64,000 nucleotides of DNA from NCBI GenBank assembly GCA_022711665.1, contig JAKLEN010000001.1, forward strand, positions 681,000 through 744,999, given 5' to 3'. The notes under the pieces are model-generated. The model was given only the letters and a program-made list of their open reading frames with translations. It was not told the DNA's origin and searched no databases. Origin of the DNA: Acidobacteriota bacterium (GTDB taxonomy: Bacteria; Acidobacteriota; Aminicenantia; Aminicenantales; Saccharicenantaceae). A program made the translations under genes and the position numbers. This document shows, in pieces, positions 51,897 through 61,881 of the stretch; position 1 is the stretch's first letter; each line of letters opens with the position of its first letter.

Positions 51897-52452
51897 CGGC
51901 CGGCCGCCCGCCCGGCCCGCCGAAGCGGCCGGACAGACGACCATCTCGGCCGGCTTCCTGAAGATCTTCGGCCAGGGCACGCTCATCCTGGGCGACAGCG
52001 GCATCGGCAAGAGCGAGAGCTCCCTCGAGCTCATCGCCCGGGGCCACCAGTTCATCGCCGACGACGTCGTCCGGCTCCGGCTGACGCCCCGGGGCGACCT
52101 GGTCGGCACGGCCCCGCCCCTGAGCCGCAACTTCATGGAGATCCGGGGCCTGGGCATCATCAACATCCGGGCCATCTTCGGCTCGCGGTCCATCGCCCGC
52201 AGCGCCAAGGTCGACTTGGTCATCCGCCTGAAGAAATGGCGCCGGGGCTACGAGGTCGACCGCCTGGGCCTCAAGCCCGGGGACGACCTGGTGCTCCTGG
52301 GCCGCCGCATCCCCCAGCTGGCCATCCCGGTCGCGCCCGGCCGAAACATCGCCACCCTCATCGAGGTCGCCTGCAAGGTCCATATCCTCCGCAGGAAGGG
52401 CTACAGCGCGCCCGACGAGATCATCCGCCGGCTCGACCGCGTTTTGACTTGA
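51889..52452 (+). CDS. hprK: HPr kinase/phosphorylase, C-terminal domain only
   Basis: HprK phosphorylates and dephosphorylates Ser46 of HPr. The 187-residue protein is about 120 residues shorter than the usual form because the N-terminal domain is missing; the catalytic part is complete, with Walker A GDSGIGKSES (35-44), FIADDVVRL, and the signature RGLGIINIRAIFG. Short forms of this kind are known in some proteobacteria. The GTG start overlaps ptsN. Confidence 0.9.
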   Translation: MPDGRPPARPAEAAGQTTISAGFLKIFGQGTLILGDSGIGKSESSLELIARGHQFIADDVVRLRLTPRGDLVGTAPPLSRNFMEIRGLGIINIRAIFGSRSIARSAKVDLVIRLKKWRRGYEVDRLGLKPGDDLVLLGRRIPQLAIPVAPGRNIATLIEVACKVHILRRKGYSAPDEIIRRLDRVLT

Positions 52453-52463
52453 AAGGTGCCGTC

Positions 52464-53333
52464 ATGCCGTCCGCCAAGGACAACCGCTTCCTGATCGTCA
52501 CCGGCCTGTCCGGCTCCGGCAAGACCGTGGTCAGCCGGGCCCTGGAAGACTTCGGCTACTACTGCATGGACAACCTGCCGGCCAAGCTCATCACCGACTT
52601 CGTCGATCTCTGGCTCAAGAAGAGCGTCGAGATCGAGCGGGCGGCCATGGTCGTCGATATCCGCGAGCCTCGCTTCCTGGCCGATTTCCCGGCCGTCTTC
52701 CGGGAGATCCGGAAGCGGACGCCGGTGCGGCTCGTCTTCCTCGAGGCCTCGGACGAGGCCCTGGCCAAGCGCTTCAACGAGACCCGCCGGCCGCACCCGC
52801 TGGCCCCGCGCCGGCCCATCCTGGAAGGCGTCCGGCTGGAGCGGCAGCGGCTCCTGGGCATCCGCGGGCTGGCCGACGAGGTGCTGGACACCTCGGGGCT
52901 CAACATCTACCAGCTCAAGGACCTGGTGGCCGAGCGCGTCCTGCGGCGCCGGCGGCCGCGAACCCAGGTCGCGGTGACCAGCTTCGGCTACAAGCACGGC
53001 CTGCCGCTCGAGTCCGACCTGGTCTTCGACACCCGGCTCCTGCCGAACCCCTTCTACGTCGACCAGCTGCGGAAGCGGACCGGCAAGTCCCCGAGCGTCC
53101 GCCGCCACGTTCTCGGCTCGCCCGGAACGAAGCCTTTCCTGCAGCGCCTGTTCCGCCTGGTCGACTTCTCCCTGCCCCGCTTCGCCCGGGAGGGCAAGAC
53201 GACCGTGGCCATCGCGGTCGGCTGCACCGGCGGTCGGCACCGCTCCGTCGTCATCGCCGAGGAGCTCGGCCGCCACCTCAAGGCCGGCGGGGCCTGCGGC
53301 GTCCGGATCTATCACCGGGACCTTTATAAATAG
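52464..53333 (+). CDS. rapZ: RNase adapter / nucleotide-binding protein RapZ
   Basis: RapZ binds small RNAs or UDP-GlcNAc-pathway signals and has a P-loop. The 289-residue protein shows VTGLSGSGKTVVSRALEDFGYYCMDNLP, LVFLEASDEALAKRFNETRRPHPL, VTSFGYKHGLPLESDLVFDTRLLPNPF and GCTGGRHRSVVIAEEL, all conserved. The ATG at 52464 is used. It stands between hprK and a mannose-type EIIA. Confidence 0.95.
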   Translation: MPSAKDNRFLIVTGLSGSGKTVVSRALEDFGYYCMDNLPAKLITDFVDLWLKKSVEIERAAMVVDIREPRFLADFPAVFREIRKRTPVRLVFLEASDEALAKRFNETRRPHPLAPRRPILEGVRLERQRLLGIRGLADEVLDTSGLNIYQLKDLVAERVLRRRRPRTQVAVTSFGYKHGLPLESDLVFDTRLLPNPFYVDQLRKRTGKSPSVRRHVLGSPGTKPFLQRLFRLVDFSLPRFAREGKTTVAIAVGCTGGRHRSVVIAEELGRHLKAGGACGVRIYHRDLYK

Positions 53334-53380
53334 CCGGCTTTGTCATACAATAGCGGCCGGTAACGGAGAGCGAACGACCC

Positions 53381-53788
53381 ATGATCGGAGGCATCATCGT
53401 CTGCCACGGCCGCATGGCCGAGGAGCTCCTGAACGCCCTGACCATCATCCTCGGCGAGGCCCCCAACATCGAGGCCATCTCCATCGGCTGGTACGACGAC
53501 GTCGAGGACTCCAGGAAGAAGATCAACCAGAGCCTCAAGAAGGTCGACCAGAAGAGCGGCGTCGTCATCTTCACCGACATGTTCGGCGGCACCCCTTCGA
53601 ACCTGAGCTTCAGCTTTTTCAAGGAGGGGCACGTCGAGATCGTCACCGGCGTCAACCTGCCCATGCTCATCAAGTTCGTCTCCCTGCAGCGGGCCAACAA
53701 CCTCAAGGACGTGGCCAAGAAGGTCGTCGACCAGGGCAAGAAGAACATCCACCTGGTCAGCGCCCTGCTCAAGTCCCGGGCCAAGTGA
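53381..53788 (+). CDS. PTS EIIA, mannose family
   Basis: The 135-residue protein carries the phosphorylatable His9 (IIVCHGRMAEELL), followed by IFTDMFGGTPSNLS, the fingerprint of EIIA-Man. No EIIB, EIIC or EIID gene is adjacent, so a regulatory use is likely. It is separated from rapZ by 47 bases, with a possible TACAAT -10 box at 53346-53351, and is followed by HPr and EI. Confidence 0.92.
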   Translation: MIGGIIVCHGRMAEELLNALTIILGEAPNIEAISIGWYDDVEDSRKKINQSLKKVDQKSGVVIFTDMFGGTPSNLSFSFFKEGHVEIVTGVNLPMLIKFVSLQRANNLKDVAKKVVDQGKKNIHLVSALLKSRAK

Positions 53789-53795
53789 CTTTTCC

Positions 53796-54065
53796 ATGCT
53801 CGACAAGACCGTCGCCATACGCAACAAGCTGGGCCTGCACGCCCGGGCCGCCGTCAAGTTCGTCAACCTGGCCAATCGCTTCGGCTCTTCGGTCAGGATC
53901 GTCAAGAACGGCGACGAGATCGACGGCAAGAGCATCCTCGGCATCCTGACCCTGGCCGCGACCCAGGGCACGCCTATCCGCCTGGTCGTCTCCGGCAAGG
54001 ACGAAGAGGCGGCCATGGCCGCCTTGACGGAGCTCATAGCCAACCGCTTCGACGAGAAAGAGTGA
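53796..54065 (+). CDS. ptsH: Phosphocarrier HPr
   Basis: This 89-residue carrier has both phosphorylation sites: His15 (KLGLHARAA) for EI and Ser46 (DGKSILGIL) for HprK. Ser46 and a local hprK imply regulatory phosphorylation. It overlaps ptsI by four bases (GTGA). Confidence 0.95.
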   Translation: MLDKTVAIRNKLGLHARAAVKFVNLANRFGSSVRIVKNGDEIDGKSILGILTLAATQGTPIRLVVSGKDEEAAMAALTELIANRFDEKE

Positions 54066-55849
54066 CGCGGATGGACATCACCCGGCTCCGGGGCATCGGG
54101 GTCTCTCCCGGCATCGCCATCGGCGAGATCCTGCTGCCCAAGCGCGTCGTCTTCACCTCGCGCAAGGAGATCATCGCCGACGACCAGGTCCCGGCCGAGC
54201 TGGAGCGCCTGCAGCAGGCCCTCGACCGGACGCGCGACGAGCTGGTCCGGATCAGGGACGGGATCCGGGAGAAGGCCGGGCCGGACAGTTCCCTGATCTT
54301 CGAGGCCCACCTGCTCATCCTCGAGGACCCGGCGCTCGTCAGCGGCCTCGAGGCCGTCATCCGCGACGAGAAGGCCCGGGCCGAGTGGGCCCTGTCCAAA
54401 GCCAACGCCCGCTTCGAGCAGCTCTTCGAGTCCCTGACGGACGACTACTTCCGTCAGCGCAAGTCGGACGTCTCCGACGTCCTCAAGCGCGTCTACCGGA
54501 ACCTGGAGAACAACCGGGAGAAGGAGAAGGCGCCGCAGAAGCCGCATATCCTCGTCGCCCACGAGCTGCTGCCGTCCGAGGCCGCCCTGCGCCTGAGCAA
54601 GGAGCTGACGCTCGGCGTGGCCCTGGACATGGGCGGGCAGACATCGCACACGGCCATCCTGGCCCGGTCCCTCGGCATCCCGGCCGTGCTGGGGCTGCGC
54701 GACATCACCCGGAACGTCACGGAGGGCGAGCTGGCCATCGTCGACGGCACCGACGGCGAGGTCATCATCGACCCGCCGCCCGCCGTCCGGCGCGAGTTCC
54801 AGGCCAAGAAGGATAAGTACGAGAACTACAGCCGCGAGCTCCAGAAGACGGCCCGGCTCAAGGCCGAGACGCTCGACCGCGTCCGCTTCGTCCCCCAAGC
54901 CAACATCGAGCTGCCGGAGGAGGTGGCCCTGTCCCTGTCGATGGGCGCCGAGGGCGTGGGCCTTTTCCGCTCGGAGTTCATCTACCTGCGGCGGGAGTCC
55001 CTGCCGACCGAGGAGGACCACTTCGAGATATACGCCGGCCTGGCCCGGGGCGCCCATCCCTACCCGGTGACCATCCGGACCCTCGATATCGGCGGCGAGA
55101 AGAGCCTGCCCCGGCTGAACATCGAGAAGGAGCCCAACCCGGCCCTCGGCCTGCGGGCCGTCCGCTTCTCCCTGCAGAACCGCGACCTCTTCCGCATCCA
55201 GCTCCGGGCCATACTCCGGGCCAGCACCGGCGGGAATGTCCGCGTCCTGGTGCCCATGGTCACCGAGATCGACGAGATCCTCGAGGTCAAGCAGATCTTC
55301 GCCGACGTCCAGAGGGAGATGCGGCGCAAAGGCGAGGCCTTCGACGAGAAGATCCCCCTGGGCGTCATGATCGAGGTGCCGGCGGCCGCGGCCCTGGCCG
55401 AGGCCATGCTCCGCGAGGTCGACTTCGTCAGCATCGGGACGAACGACCTCATCCAGTATTACCTGGCCGTCGACCGGGCCAACGAATCCGTCAGCTACCT
55501 CTATAAGCCCTTTCACCCGGCGGTCATCCGGCTCATCCGCTCGGTCATCCAGGCGGCCCGGCACGCCGGCAAGGACGTCGTTGTGTGCGGCGAGATGGCC
55601 GCCGATACGCCCTCGGCCGTCGTTCTGCTCGGCTTCGGCCTGAGGACCTTCAGCATGAACCCCATCTTCATCCCCCGGGTCAAGAAGGCCCTGCGCTCGA
55701 TCGAGTGCCGGACGGCCGAGAAGATCGCCGAGGAGACCCTGAAGCTGCGGAGCGCCCAGGAGATCGAGGAATACGTCACCGAGGAGATCCTGCTCCGGCA
55801 CCCGCAGGTGTTCCTGACCGGCCAGCCCCTCGACGCCTCGAAGAAATAA
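54062..55849 (+). CDS. ptsI: PTS enzyme I
   Basis: EI takes phosphate from PEP and passes it to HPr. The 595-residue protein has the N-terminal HPr-binding region, the active-site His in GGQTSHTAILARSLGIPAVLG, and the PEP-binding TIM barrel (GAEGVGLFRSEFIYL, RTLDIGGEKSL, VDFVSIGTNDLIQYYLAVDR, CGEMAAD). Start may be the GTG at 54062 or the ATG at 54071. It ends the rpoN-PTS run and is followed by a long hairpin element. Confidence 0.97.
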   Translation: MTRMDITRLRGIGVSPGIAIGEILLPKRVVFTSRKEIIADDQVPAELERLQQALDRTRDELVRIRDGIREKAGPDSSLIFEAHLLILEDPALVSGLEAVIRDEKARAEWALSKANARFEQLFESLTDDYFRQRKSDVSDVLKRVYRNLENNREKEKAPQKPHILVAHELLPSEAALRLSKELTLGVALDMGGQTSHTAILARSLGIPAVLGLRDITRNVTEGELAIVDGTDGEVIIDPPPAVRREFQAKKDKYENYSRELQKTARLKAETLDRVRFVPQANIELPEEVALSLSMGAEGVGLFRSEFIYLRRESLPTEEDHFEIYAGLARGAHPYPVTIRTLDIGGEKSLPRLNIEKEPNPALGLRAVRFSLQNRDLFRIQLRAILRASTGGNVRVLVPMVTEIDEILEVKQIFADVQREMRRKGEAFDEKIPLGVMIEVPAAAALAEAMLREVDFVSIGTNDLIQYYLAVDRANESVSYLYKPFHPAVIRLIRSVIQAARHAGKDVVVCGEMAADTPSAVVLLGFGLRTFSMNPIFIPRVKKALRSIECRTAEKIAEETLKLRSAQEIEEYVTEEILLRHPQVFLTGQPLDASKK

Positions 55850-55943
55850 GAAGGGGTCAAACCTGAACCTTTAGCTTTTACGGCGATTTGGCGATCCCGC
55901 GCCACGGCGCAAAAGTCAAAAGGCTTGGGCTTGACCCCGTCTT
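55848..55943. repeat. Long imperfect hairpin between convergent ptsI and cupin genes (bidirectional terminator-like)
   Basis: The left end AAGAAGGGGTCAAACC and the right end GGGCTTGACCCCGTCTT pair imperfectly, and the inner parts (CCTTTAGCTTTTACGGCG and CGGCGCAAAAGTCAAAAGG) pair as well, giving one hairpin of about 96 bases with T-rich flanks. The outer motif resembles the ends of the 25754 element. It fills the gap between two stop codons. Confidence 0.7.
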
Positions 55944-55946
55944 TTC

Positions 55947-56327
55947 TTACTTCCGTTGATAGTCGTCCGAGAGGCGGACGATGTCGGACTCTTCGGAGCG
56001 GCCTATCCAGATCTCCATGAAGCGGGCCGGGGCGCTCCCGGTGTTGCGGACCCGGTGGGCGGCCCGGCGGGGGATGAGGATCTCCTCGTTCGGCGCGGCC
56101 CGCCAGACGCGTTCGCCGACCGTGATCTCCAGCCCGGCGTCGAGCACGACCCAGAACTCGGCCCGCCGCTCGTGGTACTGGAGGGACAGCCGGCCGCCCG
56201 GCTCGATGGTGATGATCTTGACGCTGCCGGCGTTCTCGTGGGGGAAGCGCCGGAACCTGCCCCAGGGGCGGATGTCCTCGACGATGCCGCTCCGGAAAGC
56301 GTCCTCGGGCGGGATCTTGTCGCTCAC
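55947..56327 (-). CDS. Cupin, mannose-6-phosphate isomerase type II-like
   Basis: The 126-residue single cupin resembles the C-terminal isomerase domain of type II phosphomannose isomerase/GDP-mannose pyrophosphorylase: RPWGRFRRF, VKIITIEPGGRLSLQYHERRAEFWVVL with metal-binding His and Glu, and IPRRAAHRVRNTG. It may isomerise a sugar phosphate in surface-polysaccharide synthesis. It follows ssb on the minus strand. Confidence 0.83.
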   Translation of the reverse strand: MSDKIPPEDAFRSGIVEDIRPWGRFRRFPHENAGSVKIITIEPGGRLSLQYHERRAEFWVVLDAGLEITVGERVWRAAPNEEILIPRRAAHRVRNTGSAPARFMEIWIGRSEESDIVRLSDDYQRK

Positions 56328-56336
56328 CAGCCGGCG

Positions 56337-56852
56337 CTAGAAGGGGACGTCGTCGTCGGGTCCGCCCGGGCCGCCGCCGGAATCCTCGCCCGACGGGAAC
56401 TCCTCGTCGGCCGCGTCCGCGCTCCGGCCGCCGCCGCGGCCCGCGTTGCGCCCATAGACGGCGTCGAGGTCGGTGGTGTCGGTCCTCGCGGCCGAGCTCT
56501 CCTCGCGCTTGCCGAGGAGAACGATCTTGTCGGCCACGATCTCCGTCACGGTCCTCTTGTTGTTGTCCCGGTCCTGGAACTCCCTGGTCCGGATGCTCCC
56601 CTCGACGAGGATCTGCTTGCCCTTGTCGAGGTACTTGTCGGCGAAATCGACCAGCCGCGGGAACCAGACCACGATCTTGTGCCACTCGGTCTTGTCGGTC
56701 GAGGTCTGCGTCGTGGGATTGTACAGCCGCTCGTTGGTGGCCAGCGAGAAGCGGGCCGACGACCGGCCGCTCTGGGCGTGGCTGCGGATCTCCGGTTTCT
56801 GGCCGAGGCGGCCGACGAGGATGACCTTGTTCAGGCTGTTGATGTCTCTCAT
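56337..56852 (-). CDS. ssb: Single-stranded DNA-binding protein
   Basis: The 171-residue protein has the OB fold (NKVILVGRLGQKPEIR, FSLATNERLYN, TEWHKIVVWF, GKQILVEGSIRTREFQD) and a Gly-rich linker ending in the acidic tip DDDVPF that recruits repair proteins. The ATG at 56852 overlaps the upstream cpoB-like stop (ATGA). Location inside the Tol-Pal group is unusual. Confidence 0.95.
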   Translation of the reverse strand: MRDINSLNKVILVGRLGQKPEIRSHAQSGRSSARFSLATNERLYNPTTQTSTDKTEWHKIVVWFPRLVDFADKYLDKGKQILVEGSIRTREFQDRDNNKRTVTEIVADKIVLLGKREESSAARTDTTDLDAVYGRNAGRGGGRSADAADEEFPSGEDSGGGPGGPDDDVPF

Positions 56853-57694
56853 TTTTGTTCGAGCTCCCGGATCTTGTCCTGGGCGATGCGGGCTTCCTCC
56901 TCGAGCGGGTACTTGGCGACGAGGAGCTTGAGCGCGGCCAGAGCCTCGGGCTTGCGGCCGAGCTCGATGAAGCTGAGGCCCTTCTTGAGATGCGCGGCGG
57001 CGGCCTTGTCCCCCTGCGGGTAGGTCAGGATGAGCTCGTCGAAGGCGTCGATGGCCTCCTCGAACTTGCGCTGGCTGTAGCGGCACTCGCCGATCCAGTA
57101 GAGCGCGTTGTCGGCCAGGGGGCTCTCGGGGAATTGCTGGCGGTAGAGCTTGAAGCTATCGACGGCCAGGTCGTAGTTCCCCTTGAGGTAGTCGTTGTAG
57201 GCCACGGAATAGGCTTCCTGGGGAGACATGGTCGGGGCCGGGACTGGCGCCGCCGCCTGCGGCTTGGCCTCGGCCGGGGCCGGGACAGGCGCCGCCGGGA
57301 CGGGCTTGCGCTCGGGCTCGGCTGCGGGCTCCGCCGCCGGGGCCGCCGGCCGGGCGGCCAGGCCGGCCGCCAGCGTCTGGACGTCGAGCGTCAGGTGATC
57401 GAGCCGGCGCAGGATGTCCTGGTACTGGGCGGGCACGGTCCGCAGGCCTTCCTGGGCGCCGGACTGGCCGGCGATGACCTGGCGGACTAGATCGGCCAGG
57501 GCTTTGAGCTGGTCCTGAAGGTCCTGGATCGCCCCGGCGTTCCCGTCGACGCGGGCCCGCAGCTCCTGGACCTGCTGCTTAAGGACCTGGACGTCGTCGT
57601 AAACCAACTCGATGGCCTTCTTGCCCTTGTCCTGCCCGGCCGCGGCCAGGGACAAGACCGCGAGCAAGAAGGCCCCGAGTTGAAGTCTTCGCAA
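56849..57694 (-). CDS. CpoB/YbgF-like Tol-Pal accessory protein
   Basis: The 281-residue periplasmic protein has a signal peptide (residues 1-19), an N-terminal coiled coil (IELVYDDVQVLKQQVQELRARV), a Pro/Ala-rich linker and C-terminal TPRs (AYSVAYNDYLKGNYDLAVDSFKLY, ALYWIGECRYSQRKFEEAIDAF). CpoB links cell-wall synthesis with Tol-Pal action during division. Position after pal is classical. Confidence 0.9.
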   Translation of the reverse strand: MRRLQLGAFLLAVLSLAAAGQDKGKKAIELVYDDVQVLKQQVQELRARVDGNAGAIQDLQDQLKALADLVRQVIAGQSGAQEGLRTVPAQYQDILRRLDHLTLDVQTLAAGLAARPAAPAAEPAAEPERKPVPAAPVPAPAEAKPQAAAPVPAPTMSPQEAYSVAYNDYLKGNYDLAVDSFKLYRQQFPESPLADNALYWIGECRYSQRKFEEAIDAFDELILTYPQGDKAAAAHLKKGLSFIELGRKPEALAALKLLVAKYPLEEEARIAQDKIRELEQK

Positions 57695-57697
57695 GTC

Positions 57698-58246
57698 TTA
57701 TTTCTCGATGACCAGGAACTGGGCGCGCCGGTTCATCTGCCAGGCGCTCTCGTCGTGGCCGGGGTTGATGGGCTGGCTCTTGCCGTAGGAGATGATCTTG
57801 AGCCGGTCGGCGGCGACGCCGGTCGACAGGAGATAATCCTGGGCGGCCTTGGCCCGCTTCTCGCCGAGGGCGAGGTTGTATTCCTCGGTGCCGCGCTCGT
57901 CGCAATGGCCTTCGACCATGATCTTGGCGGTCTTGAACTTCTTCAGCCAGGCGGCGTTGCCGTCGAGGACGGCCCGGGCGTCGTCGCGGACGATGGCGCG
58001 GTCATAATCGAAATAGATCGTGCCGAGAGGCTTCTCGCGGTTGATCTGGTCGAGCGACTTCTGGAGGAAGAGCTCTTCTTCGGTCAGCTGCGGCTCCTGG
58101 ACGACGGGCGCCTCGACCTTCTCTACCTTGGGCTGTTCCTGCGTTTGAGGCGGCGGCGGAGGAACCTCCTTGGGCTTCTTCTTGCAGGCCGTGGCGAATG
58201 ATAGAATGAGCATGACGGCGAGCAGACAAACAATAAGCTTTTTCAT
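57698..58246 (-). CDS. pal: Peptidoglycan-associated lipoprotein Pal
   Basis: Pal ties the outer membrane to peptidoglycan. The 182-residue lipoprotein has a signal with lipobox (ATAC, Cys near residue 21), a Pro-rich linker and an OmpA-like domain: TIYFDYDRAIVRDDARAVL, VEGHCDERGTEEYNLALGEKRA and VISYGK-type strand. The ATG at 58246 has AGGAGG upstream and a canonical promoter at 58313-58341. Confidence 0.95.
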   Translation of the reverse strand: MKKLIVCLLAVMLILSFATACKKKPKEVPPPPPQTQEQPKVEKVEAPVVQEPQLTEEELFLQKSLDQINREKPLGTIYFDYDRAIVRDDARAVLDGNAAWLKKFKTAKIMVEGHCDERGTEEYNLALGEKRAKAAQDYLLSTGVAADRLKIISYGKSQPINPGHDESAWQMNRRAQFLVIEK

Positions 58247-58312
58247 CAGGCCTCCTGTTAGATCGCGTCGCTGGGCTCCGGAGGGCACGGCAGGACGCGT
58301 CGAATCAGCCAT

Positions 58313-58341
58313 TTTATACCTTCTAAAGGGAGCTATGTCAA
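58313..58341 (-). promoter_or_regulatory. Promoter of pal-cpoB-ssb-cupin
   Basis: On the minus strand TTGACA (58336-58341), 17 bases, TATAAA (58313-58318), an excellent match. The start near 58306 leaves a leader of about 60 bases. It separates pal expression from tolQRAB. Confidence 0.85.
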
Positions 58342-58489
58342 TACGTTTCCCCCTGGAAAGCGACGATTACCCCCTTTGGGGTGGCCGAGGGGGGCGCCGG
58401 GGACGGGAAGACGCCTGCCCGGCGCGTCCGGCCGGGGGGCTCGGCCCTCCGCCCGGGAGGAGCGGGACCCCTTCCGAAGGCGGGCCCGC

Positions 58490-59800
58490 CTAGTTGGCCC
58501 AGTTGGGAAGCTTATTCTCGCCGCGGTCCGTCAGCCGCCGCAGGTTGGCCCCGTCGTAGTCGACGGAGTAGACCTGGACGGAGCCCGAGAGGTTCGAGGA
58601 GAAGACGAGATGGCGGCCGTCCGGCGACCAGCTGGGCGACTCGTTGCGGACGTTGTTCTCGGTCAGCTTGCTGATCTGGTTGGTCCGCAGGTTGAGGACG
58701 TAGATGTCGAAGGTGCTGTCCACCCGCGAGACGAAGGCGATGCGCTCGCTCGTCGGGGCCCAGGCCGGGGAGTCGTGGTAGTTGCCGCCGAAGCTGGCCT
58801 TGCGCACGTTCGATCCCTCGGCGTCCATGATGTAGATCTGCGGATTGCCCTGGCCCAGGCGGTCGGTCGTGAAGGCGATCTCGCGGCCGGTCGGCGACCA
58901 GGAGGGGGCCGTCTCGATGGCCGCGTTGTAGGTCAGCCGCTTGGTCTTCTTCGTCTCGAGGTCCAGGACGAAGATGTCGGCGTTGCCTTCCTCGGCCTGG
59001 GTCGAGCAGAAGGCCAGCTTCCTGCCGTCCGGCGAGAAGGCGGCCGAATAGTTCGTGCCCTTCGTGGCCACCGCGGTCTCCGTGCCTTCGTAGATGTTGC
59101 GGAGGTAGAGGCCGGCCTTGCCGGCGCGGTAGGAGGTGAAGGCGATCGTCCGCTGGTCCGGTGACCAGGCCGGCATGTAGTCCTTGATCTTGTTGAAGGT
59201 CACCCGGGTCGGGTTGGCCCCGTCGTAGTCCATCATGTAGATCTCGTCGTTGCCGTCGCGGTTGGAGACGAACGCGATCTTGGTCGTGAAGATGGGCTTT
59301 TCGCCGTGGAGTTTGAGCAGCTCGTCGGCCATCTTGTGGGCGACCAGGCGCAGGCCGTTCTTCTCGGCCTGGTAGCGCTTGCCGATGATGAAGCGCTCGC
59401 TCTTGACGTCGTAGATCTTGCCGTCGAAGACGACCCGGCCGCCCTCGTCGCGGACCTCGCCCGTGACCAGCAGCCGGGCCTGGATGGAGTCCCAGTCCTT
59501 GAACATGATCTTGTCCGGATCGAGGGGCCGGATGTAGCCGTAGTACTCCTTCGGCAGGAGCTGGAAGATGCGGGTGTACTTGATGTCATCGGAGAGGGCC
59601 TGGCGGATCTCCCGCGCGGCGGCCTGGGCCGTGCCCGAGGAGCCGCGGACGACGAACTCGGGCAGGGCCAGAGGGATCATGGGCATGCCCTCGCTGATCT
59701 TCAGGACGACCTCCTGCTGGGCGCGGGCCGCAGGAACGGCGGCCAGCACGACGGCGAAGAGAAGGATCGGGAGCGGGGTCAGGCGTTTGGGGTGTCTCAT
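58490..59800 (-). CDS. tolB: Tol-Pal system translocation protein TolB
   Basis: TolB is the periplasmic partner of Pal. The 436-residue protein has a signal peptide (to about residue 27), an N-terminal anticodon-like domain ([26 protein letters not shown]) and a six-bladed propeller of TolB/PD40 repeats ([70 protein letters not shown]). It overlaps tolA by four bases. Confidence 0.95.
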   Translation of the reverse strand: MRHPKRLTPLPILLFAVVLAAVPAARAQQEVVLKISEGMPMIPLALPEFVVRGSSGTAQAAAREIRQALSDDIKYTRIFQLLPKEYYGYIRPLDPDKIMFKDWDSIQARLLVTGEVRDEGGRVVFDGKIYDVKSERFIIGKRYQAEKNGLRLVAHKMADELLKLHGEKPIFTTKIAFVSNRDGNDEIYMMDYDGANPTRVTFNKIKDYMPAWSPDQRTIAFTSYRAGKAGLYLRNIYEGTETAVATKGTNYSAAFSPDGRKLAFCSTQAEEGNADIFVLDLETKKTKRLTYNAAIETAPSWSPTGREIAFTTDRLGQGNPQIYIMDAEGSNVRKASFGGNYHDSPAWAPTSERIAFVSRVDSTFDIYVLNLRTNQISKLTENNVRNESPSWSPDGRHLVFSSNLSGSVQVYSVDYDGANLRRLTDRGENKLPNWAN

Positions 59801-60648
59801 TTGGCGTGCTCGAAGACGAGGGTGATCCCGAGGTACTGTCCGTCGTACTCGTTCGGGAGGGGCGCGAATGGCGCCGCGGTCTGGATGGCCCGGCGGGCCG
59901 AGAGGTCGAAGGCCTCGACGCCGCTGGAGACGTCGATCTTGATGTCCGAGATCGAGCCGTTCTTGTAGATGCGGAAATAGACCTGGGTCTGGAGCAGGCC
60001 GCCGACGCCGGGGTCGACCAGGGCCTGGAACCAGTTGGCCGTGATCTTGTCCGAGATCATCTGGAGATAGAACTGGAACGGGAAGCCGGCCACCCCGAAG
60101 GGGTCGCCCACCCCGGCGCCGGTGCCGCCGCCGAGCCCGCCGCCGCCCGTCCCGGCGCCGCCGCCGGTCCCGCCGCCGGCGCCGAAGCGGAGGCCGAAGC
60201 CGGAGCCGCTCGTCGCCGCGGCCGCGGCGGCGTTGACCGCGTCCGCGGCCGTCGGGGCGGCCGGCTCGGGCTTGGTGATGGCCGCCTTCTTCTCGGCTTT
60301 CTTCTTAGTCGCCTTGGGCTTGTCGACAGGATGGGTCAGTGATGTCGAGGGCTCGGCCTTGAGCTTGGAAGCCACGGTCAGGTCGCGCAGGGCCGGCTTC
60401 TTGGCCGCCGGGGCGGGCTGGGCCGCGGCCGTCCCGCCGCCCGTGCCGCCGCCTCCTCCCGTCCCGCCGCCCGTCCCGCCTCCGTCCCCGCCGCCGATGA
60501 AGTTGACGTACTGGATCAGGCCCTTCGGCGGCCGGCGCGAGAGGGACGGCGAGGCGACGAGAAGGACGATGAGTACGGCGTGAAGGGCGGCCGAGATGAC
60601 AACCGCCCTCTTGAAGGCCTGCGGCAGGGCCGCGTGCGCGAGAGTCAT
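59797..60648 (-). CDS. tolA: TolA/TonB-family energy transducer
   Basis: The 283-residue protein spans from the inner membrane to TolB/Pal. One membrane helix ([16 protein letters not shown], about residues 20-35) is followed by a Gly-rich segment (GGGTGGGTGGGGGTGGG) in place of the usual Ala/Lys helix, a Lys/Ala stretch, another Gly-rich part, and the C-terminal TonB/TolA domain ([20 protein letters not shown]). Position after tolQ and tolR supports TolA. Confidence 0.85.
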   Translation of the reverse strand: MTLAHAALPQAFKRAVVISAALHAVLIVLLVASPSLSRRPPKGLIQYVNFIGGGDGGGTGGGTGGGGGTGGGTAAAQPAPAAKKPALRDLTVASKLKAEPSTSLTHPVDKPKATKKKAEKKAAITKPEPAAPTAADAVNAAAAAATSGSGFGLRFGAGGGTGGGAGTGGGGLGGGTGAGVGDPFGVAGFPFQFYLQMISDKITANWFQALVDPGVGGLLQTQVYFRIYKNGSISDIKIDVSSGVEAFDLSARRAIQTAAPFAPLPNEYDGQYLGITLVFEHAK

Positions 60649-61083
60649 CGTTTCTTGTCTTTGACGTCGATCGGTTCGGTGATGATGCCGATGAGCTCGA
60701 TGCCCGCCTTCTTGGTGATGTCCATGATCCGGACGACGACCCCGTACGGCAGGTCCTTGTCGGCCTGGAGGTAGACGACCTTCTTCGTCCGGTTGGCGAA
60801 ATATTCGGCCAGGCGGCGCTCGAGGAGGTTGATGTTGATGGTCGAGTCGCCGATGTGGACGTAGCCGTCCTTGGAGACCGTCAGCGTCAGCCCTTCCTCG
60901 GCCGGCTTGGTGTCGGTCTCGGCCTGGGGCAGGTTGATGCCGATGCCCGACTGCATCATGGGCGCGGTGACCATGAAGATGACCAGCAGGACGAGCATGA
61001 CGTCGATGAACGGCGTGACGTTGATCTCGGACAGGTGCGTGCCCACCTGCCGCCGGCGCGAGACGGAGGGCAGCCCCTGGGCG

Positions 61084-61094
<11 letters not shown>
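60645..61094 (-). CDS. tolR: ExbD/TolR-family biopolymer transport protein
   Basis: The 149-residue protein has one membrane helix (FIDVMLVLLVIFMVTAPM) with the conserved Asp of the proton channel, preceded by SEINVTPF, and a periplasmic domain. With TolQ it uses the proton gradient to move TolA. It overlaps tolQ by 11 bases. Confidence 0.93.
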
Positions 61095-61752
<658 letters not shown>

Positions 61753-61766
61753 GACAATCCGTCGAA

Positions 61767-61795
61767 AAAGTAGCATACGGTCCCCGATCTGTCAA
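61767..61795 (-). promoter_or_regulatory. Promoter of tolQRAB
   Basis: On the minus strand TTGACA (61790-61795), 17 bases, TACTTT (61767-61772). The start near 61760 leaves about eight bases before the ATG and no ribosome site is seen. Confidence 0.7.
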
Positions 61796-61804
61796 ATGAG
61801 CGTC

Positions 61805-61834
61805 TTGAACGGCGGCGGCGTTTCACGATATAGT
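61805..61834 (+). promoter_or_regulatory. Promoter of the APC transporter gene
   Basis: TTGAAC (61805-61810), 18 bases, TATAGT (61829-61834). It is back to back with the tolQ promoter. Confidence 0.6.
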
Positions 61835-61881
61835 CCGGGCATGGTTTGTGGAACGCGCCGGCCTGCTGCGGGAAGGCGCCC

